Positions 58,041-64,000 of a stretch of DNA of 64,000 nucleotides are shown in pieces. Where the stretch lies: the NCBI GenBank assembly GCA_013400115.1, contig VXBP01004182.1:156632-220631 (forward strand), given 5' to 3'. The translations under genes and the position numbers were made by a program. Under the pieces are notes generated by a model, which searched no databases, was not told the origin of the DNA, and saw nothing but the letters and a program-made list of their open reading frames with translations. Source of the DNA: Rhinopomastus cyanomelas. Taxonomy: Eukaryota > Chordata > Aves > Bucerotiformes > Rhinopomastidae. Position 1 is the stretch's first letter, and each line of letters opens with the position of its first letter.

Positions 58041-59117
58041 CTACTTGCTCATCCCAGTCATCCACAGGTGAATAGGTAGTTTTGGGGGGAGTCTGTCATC
58101 ATCTACTCATCCCTCCTATGAAACATCATTCAGGAACATTTCCAAACGAGCCTAATTGTAAGAAATGGACTGATGATGACACTTCCTGTTCCCACTCACG
58201 GTAAGAGAACACATTCCTATTCCCTGAATTAAAACCTGGTGTCCTACAGCACAGCCTTCCCAATGTACTTCCTTCTGACTTGAGAACTGCTCCCTTAATC
58301 CTCACTCCAGCAGTAATTACTAGGTAAGTGGCAGTGAGAAGCAATGAAAGGCACTCCAGTGGTGCCCCAAGTTGGCATGTTGCACAGAACACACTGGGCA
58401 GCTAAAATCCGGTCATTCATTCTGATCACAGTTCGTAGCAGGGACACAAACTGGCAGCTCATGAATCTGCTCGCTTGACAAATTTCTCCTTTGCGGCAAA
58501 TAGCATAATGAAAATTGGAAAAGGTATTGCTGGAGCTTCAGTCGAGCCCACGGCAGAATAACGCACTTAAACCCATGGCCCTCCGAAGTGCAGGAGGAAA
58601 TGTAATTTAAGCTGCAATCAATCCCCCAGCTTAGACTTTTATATATATGGGAAATATACGTGTATCTCATACAGCAGAAACATGATTATACAACCGCAGA
58701 ACCACAGCATCGTGTCAAACCCAGCTGTAAAAAGCCTTGAGTCGGGCATGTTTCCCCGAAGTTCCCTTCCGTTCAGCTCCTGGCATGAAGCTGATGTTCT
58801 CCAAGTGAATATACTGACAGCGCACTTGAAGACAGGTCATCTTTGCATAAACTGGGGGCTTGATAACTTTGTTTAGGTTGAGACAATCATTGCATGGACT
58901 GATCAGGTTCTAACATTAGAAGAGAATACTTGGAACGAAGTAGGTTTCTCTATTGCATGGATTGGTTTCTCTTCTCAGCAGTCATTAGCAGTGGCCCAAG
59001 AACTACTCTCAGGATTATTTTAATGATTATACATCATAATCTCCTGTTCAGTAAATAAACTACCTCACATTGGCAAGTTTTTTCTCAGTGTTCATGAACT
59101 TCATACAGCTGGACTTT

Positions 59118-59340
59118 CACAGAGTCACAGATTCACAGAACATTAGGAGTTGGAAGGGACCACAAAAGATCATCCAGTCCAATCCCCCTGCCACTTCAGG
59201 AGCCCCTAGATCCAGTCACACAGGAACATGGCTGGGGGATTTGAAACATCTCCAGAGAAGGAGACTCCACAACGCCCCTGGGCAGCCCCTGCCAGGGCTC
59301 TGTCACTCTCACAGGGAAGAAGTTCCTCCTCACATTGATG
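59118..59340 (-). mobile_element. CR1 3' region, type 1
   Basis: Two tail units ('agagtcacagattcacagaa') to 'gttcctcctcacattgatg'. Truncated at the same region as several other copies. Confidence 0.95.
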
Positions 59341-60027
59341 CTGCTTCTGCTGATCTAGGAATTCATAGCATGAAATACAATCTAGTTAAAGTTGACGATG
59401 AGTTACAGCTATTGTCTCAATACTGCACAGGAGCTTCAAATAAAATTGTAATGAGACTCTGTTCAACAGCAAATTCCTAAGGCTAAAATTTATTCTTCAA
59501 AGGTCTAATCTAATGGGACTTTACAGGAGAAATAAATGAGATAATTAGGTCAGACCTCACTCTCACAATTTACAGGCAGCTCAGAGCCACAGTACAACTG
59601 CCACGTGCTTGTGACAGAAAGGCTCCTGGTGACCCCTGCCGTTCTGAGGTAAGGTTCTGAACCAAGGGCTTTGCCAGTGAACACTGGGCATCCTTGTTCA
59701 GGACAGCAACATCTCACACACAGCTGCTCTTACATTTCTCTTCCCTCTGCACTGTAGTCTCTTGCAGGTATTTTATCAACCTCTGACACACATAAAGTGA
59801 AGCTCTAAGTTACCAGAGACTGGAAGAAACCCTGAGTGCTTTCTCCACCTGCTGTACAGCTATTAATGATCCTAAAGCTCATGCAAGCAGCTCCCCATCT
59901 GCCATTGGTCTAAGGGTTAGCTCATCGACACTGCAAACAGAGAACTACAGACAGGGCAGGTGCACAGAAAAATGCAGTTTGAGACGTGATAACACGTGAA
60001 GCCATCTTCAGCCGTGAAGCGGCACGT

Positions 60028-60193
60028 CTTATGAGGAGAGATGGAAATAGCTGGGGCTGTTTGGCTGGAGGAAGAGGAGGCTGAGGGGAGGCTTCATTGC
60101 TCTCTGCAACTATCTGAAAGGATAGTGTAGAGATGTTGGTGCTGGGCTCTTCTGACAGGTCACTAGGTGACAGAAGCAGAGGGAAGGTGCTAT
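60028..60193 (+). mobile_element. CR1 ORF2 C-terminal fragment, type 2, tail missing
   Basis: 'cttatgaggagagatggaaa', 'ctgtttggctggaggaagag' and 'gtgtagagatgttggtgctg' end at 'agcagagggaaggtgc'. Neither 5' part nor 3' UTR is present. Confidence 0.9.
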
Positions 60194-61131
60194 AAAACAT
60201 CCATTCGAAATATGGCAGCTATAGATGTTTCTAAAAAGCCACAGGCCACTGCTCCATGTACCCTGTGGTTCATTCCTTAATCCATAAGGCCCTCTGTGAA
60301 CTTTAACTGCTTCAAATAATTGCAATTACCATTAGTGTTCTTTTGATAGACTCAAGTGAAAGTTTCTTTCAGGCTCTGTAATATAGAAGCCTCTACATTT
60401 GCCCTGCAAATTCAAAACCCCAGGCTTTCATGATCCAAACCAATGAAGTCTGGAAGAAAAGAACAGGATTTCACATTTAGAGCTTCTTGCAGATCATAAC
60501 ATTACCACCACCTCTACAGCTACAACTCTACTACAAGAAATTAAGCACACCAAGAGTTAAGAGCTAAAGATCACACATCCAATAAAGAAGCCTTGACCAG
60601 AAAAGAGAGGGTGTTCTGTAGAGATTCTAACGCCCATGTTTCTGGGATTCAAGAGCCCAAAAGAACATTAAAGAAACAAGGGGTTACTACAGAAAGTCAT
60701 GTGATTGGACAGGGTGTAGGCTCTTCAGAAAAGTGTCTAGGAACAAAAGGAGAACAAAGAGGAGATGATCAGCACATGCCAGTGCAGCCCACTTACAGCA
60801 GGGACCTCCTGAAACAGAGCAGCCAAGGATTTACCCCAGGACAGCAGCGTGCAACTGCCATGAAGTCAGGATAGTTGTCCTGAAGAACTGACTGGTTACC
60901 GAGAGCGACACTGGTGCACAGTGATCAGAACCTAGCTAACAAAATTCATCCACATAGCTGGAGGGAAACCAGCTGAACTACTGTGGTCCTGCTTCTGGAA
61001 TGGCTTTGGCACAAGACTGGGCACTTTGCCCACAGCTGAGCCACTGATAAGAACCTCTGCTTTAACGGAAATTGTCTTGTAACTTAAGAGGCTTTTCCTG
61101 CAGGATTACACAGCAAGCAATGTGATTTGAT

Positions 61132-61189
61132 NNNNNNNNNNNNNNNNNNNNNNNNNNNNNNNNNNNNNNNNNNNNNNNNNNNNNNNNNN
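61132..61189. other. assembly gap of 58 N
   Basis: Short run of N with no repeat recognised on either side. Confidence 0.99.
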
Positions 61190-61582
61190 TCAGAAAAATG
61201 AAATTGTGCTGTCGACCTTGACACTTAAGCCTGCAGTGATAGCCTGGCACCAGGGCTTAGGAGAAAGCTGGTCTGCAGCTGCTATCTTCATTTCTTTGCT
61301 CAGCTCTTGAGTACAAGATACGTTCTGGTCAGGTTACTAAGAACGAAAGGAGTAGTTAACGTGGAAAGCTAACTTTGAGTTTGATACAGTTGTTAGTCAA
61401 GTGTAGATCAACAGACACAAGACTTTCAAATAATACATTTCTAATTCATTTCTTTTTGCTTGCATAATAGATTTCACTGAAGAAAGTCTGACCACACTTA
61501 GCAACTGAAAAATTATCTCTAGGTCAGTAGATCACTGAAGGTCTGAAACTGCATAAACCATCAACTGGACTGATATCAGAAG

Positions 61583-61677
61583 TGCGATGGATCTAGGGGA
61601 TCCTGCTGTGGCGGGGGGATTGGACTGGATGATCTATCGAGGTCCTTTCCAATCCTTAAGACTCTAGGATGCTGTGA
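61583..61677 (+). mobile_element. CR1 3' tail, type 1
   Basis: 'tgcgatggatctaggggatc' to 'gactctaggatgctgtgac'. Confidence 0.93.
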
Positions 61678-61831
61678 CACTGCAAACTCTGCTTCACCTT
61701 CATTACCTGGCATATAAGAAAAAACCCCAGTCTCCTGCAAATGAATTTGGGGTATAAGTACAGTCTCAGTGCCTCTCCTTGACAAATATAGCCTCAGCGA
61801 GTCAGATCTCTGACTCAGGATGGGCCTGATC

Positions 61832-61853
61832 AGCAGCACAGCACAGCACAGCA
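61832..61853. repeat. short cagca repeat
   Basis: About four units of a 5-base repeat (cagcacagcacagcacagca). Confidence 0.7.
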
Positions 61854-62384
61854 CTGGCAGTCCAACACGAGTATCTACCGAGCCGGCGTGCTATGGTCCT
61901 CTTCCTTCAGCTGAACGTCCACAGGCTCCGAGACTGCATCTGTGCAGCCTGTGCCAGGCTCTCAGATGCAGCACTAAGTGTGTCGTGCTCAGAGAGGAAT
62001 CTACAACAGTCCAAATGTGTGGGATGTGCAGATCTTGGTAAACATTAAACAAGTCCGTGAGAGCGTCACCTCTCTCAGCACTCAGGGTGTCTGTTTTTTG
62101 CAGAGCAAACGAAGGCTCAGGTGACCCTGTGCATTTTGACATCCAAAGGCATAAGCGCGGGTAGAGCAAGATGTGCCGGCTCTGCTGAGATGACACCAAA
62201 GCTGACACTTGGACCATTTGTCAAACATCGCAAGACAAAAGCTTTGATTCAGCCATATCTATCCAGCAAGTGGTACTGTAGGAGCAGACTTGCAATAGCA
62301 CTGCCCAGGTGTTGACAAAGATGGAAATAGTCCAAGAGAGCAAATAAAATACGGGAGCAAGTAGATTCGCTTGTTAAATGTCTT

Positions 62385-62458
62385 ACTGTGGTGTTGGGGG
62401 ATTGGACTAGATGATTTTCGAGGTCCCTTCCAATCCCTAACATTCTGTGATTCTGTGA
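62385..62458 (+). mobile_element. CR1 3' tail, type 1
   Basis: 'actgtggtgttgggggattg' to two gattctgtg-like units. A one-base deletion in 'gatgattttcgagg'. Confidence 0.9.
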
Positions 62459-64000
62459 CACTTGACATTGTCCCCACCAAAACCACATCATTTGCACAAG
62501 GACAGTTTGTGGAACACAAAACAGGTCTCAGCAGGGACAGAAGGTTTTCTAAAGGGTAATGACCTGCCACGTGCACACCTGACTCATTAAAACATCTGGC
62601 ACAGACCTCCTTGCCCTGGTTTCTGGAGGGGGTTGATCTGGTATTTTGGGGCTCTGGTTGTTGGCTGGGGACTTTGGGGCTTCATGAAGATGCACTGTGG
62701 TAGGACAATTTTGTAAAGGATGTATTCTTTCAGAATGGATGTTGGTTTGGGATTCTGTAGGGATCCAGTCTTAAGGAATTGTTTCTGGAGGCCCAGCATG
62801 TGGCAGAGTGATAATGGAATAACTTCCCTTATTAATGAAAATGCCTGTTCGCTGCACTGGCAGAAGAACATTTGAAAGCACCACACTGAATGCCTGCTGG
62901 TTTCTAAAGAAAAGTAAATCCTATTTTATCTGTTTTCTGTATATTGAATTGTCCTCAGGCAATTAATTACTAGTTGGGGTGCCTGGCTTCTACTAGTGGA
63001 CCCTACTTTTTTCATGGTCTTGAAACCAAAGCAAAGCAAAAACATCCTAATGAAAAGAATTCCCGTTCTTGAAACGGGCTGCAGCTGTTGCTTAGCACTG
63101 CAAAGTGAGATCCTCACCTCACTGAGCAGAAGCGAAATGCCTTTGTGCGCTGGGTGTCAGGAGAGATTGGCTTCCAGCACGAAGCGGCACAGTTTTCCCT
63201 TGCAAAGCCTGGCTTTCTGCACAGCCCTGTGGAGGACAGTCACGTAGGGTGCGTCGAATGGGAAGGACATGGAAGGACATCTCTTCTTTCCTGTGTAGTT
63301 TGCACAGGTGCAGGTCCTTGCTTTGGAAGGCGTTGAGTGCTCCACTCTGGTCCCTCACACAGATCGCATTAGAGGAGCTACATGCAAAACGGGTGCTGAT
63401 CATTCGCAGCACACTCAGTGAGAGCACACGTACCAGCCAGACTCAGTCAAGCCCCGAAACACAAACTAATCATTGATTAAGTGCTGATCTGCACTTCTGC
63501 AAGGAAACCTCCTGAAATGATAAAGCAGGAGCTATCGGTGATTAATATCTGCTGGAGAATATTTCTCTGTACAACAGAGTTTACTTTGCCTGTGAGAAGT
63601 GTTTTTCCAAGCGCCTGTAAATCAGCTCTGAGTTCTTTCCATTTCAAAGCCCACTATAATTTTCAAATTTGCTTGAAAGATGCTTTGACAAGGAAAACTA
63701 TTACTCTTTATGACCCATTGAAACGCCACACATGATTGAAGGCGAAGGCTGAAACAGCCCCGAGTCAAGCCACATCTTGAAGCTTGACATGTGGTTTCTG
63801 GAATTAAATCGATGACAAGCGAAGACCAAATACCTGCATTTTCCCTATTTCACCCTGTCTATTCGTCTCAGAATTTCTGGACTTATCAAAAGGTACCAGT
63901 TTGTGATCTAAGGAGCAGGAAAAAATCAGCGCTATTTCGAACACTGATGATAACCTATTGAAACCAATTGCCTGTGCAGGAATTGTAGTCCAATTTCCCT

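Larger units (their letters stand above)
58041..61582. other. unique sequence around two CR1 pieces
   Basis: Bases 58430-58690 are free of repeats, with 'tgcaatcaatcccccagctt' and 'tttatatatatggg', and may be conserved noncoding DNA. An assembly gap lies at 61132-61189. No gene is recognised. Confidence 0.35.
61678..64000. other. unique sequence to the right edge
   Basis: Holds one CR1 tail (62385) and a short run of cagca units (61832-61853). Bases 63480-63760 lack repeats and look like older, possibly conserved noncoding DNA. The many overlapping frames at 62996-63476 have no known product. Confidence 0.35.

Noticed and set aside
62626..62695. G-quadruplex in a G-rich stretch
   Set aside because: Loops between the G-runs are mostly 14 bases or longer.
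1..64000. CRISPR array, operon or bacterial system
   Set aside because: The repeats are dispersed retrotransposon copies in both orientations; no regular spacer structure, no prokaryotic genes.

Overview
The window is vertebrate nuclear DNA and almost certainly avian. It is saturated with CR1 LINE retrotransposon fragments. About 60 copies or pieces can be read by eye, covering roughly 17 kb of 64 kb (about a quarter). Typical chicken or songbird DNA carries far less. The commonest copies are very similar to one another. Such a burst fits lineages known for CR1 expansion, such as woodpeckers and relatives (Piciformes) or hornbills and hoopoes (Bucerotiformes). The lineage is inference; 'bird' is well supported by the CR1 3' ends and by an avian-type LTR relic at about 6.5-7.1 kb.

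No host protein-coding gene, rRNA or tRNA gene could be supported. Open frames outside CR1 look like chance frames. The window is best read as intergenic or intronic DNA.

CR1 labels used in the entries (my own): type 1 = the dominant family, whose 3' end reads 'ggattggactggatgatctt' then 'tcgaggtcccttccaatccc' and ends in copies of (g)attctgtg or attctatg. Type 2 = family with 'ggtttaggggtgacctt' and 'ggtcttttccaacctg' near the end. Type 3 = family with 'ggtctagggtggggtgtccc'. Type 4 = family ending in perfect repeats of atactgtg. 'Old' = diverged tails of other families. A '+' copy has its sense strand and 3' tail pointing right; a '-' copy starts with its tail (cacagaatcacagaac...) on the left.

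Layout. 0-5 kb: type 1, 2 and 3 tails, some in tandem. 5-7.3 kb: unique DNA and the LTR relic, then a TAAT-rich block at 7.7 kb. 8-18.3 kb: dense short CR1s, including an apparently inverted (twin-primed) copy at 16.7-17.1 kb. 18.3-23.5 kb: CR1-poor, with a long near-perfect hairpin at 22.7 kb. 23.9-24.8 kb: a decayed CR1 reverse transcriptase. 28.2-29.0 kb: a CpG-rich block. 30-34.8 kb: clustered '-' copies. 40.4-42.3 kb: two CR1 ORF2 pieces, one with a 752-base assembly gap. 44.8-45.5 kb: a CR1 nested in another CR1. 56.0-58.0 kb: the longest CR1, with 439 codons of open reverse transcriptase. Nearly all copies are 5'-truncated, as expected from target-primed reverse transcription.
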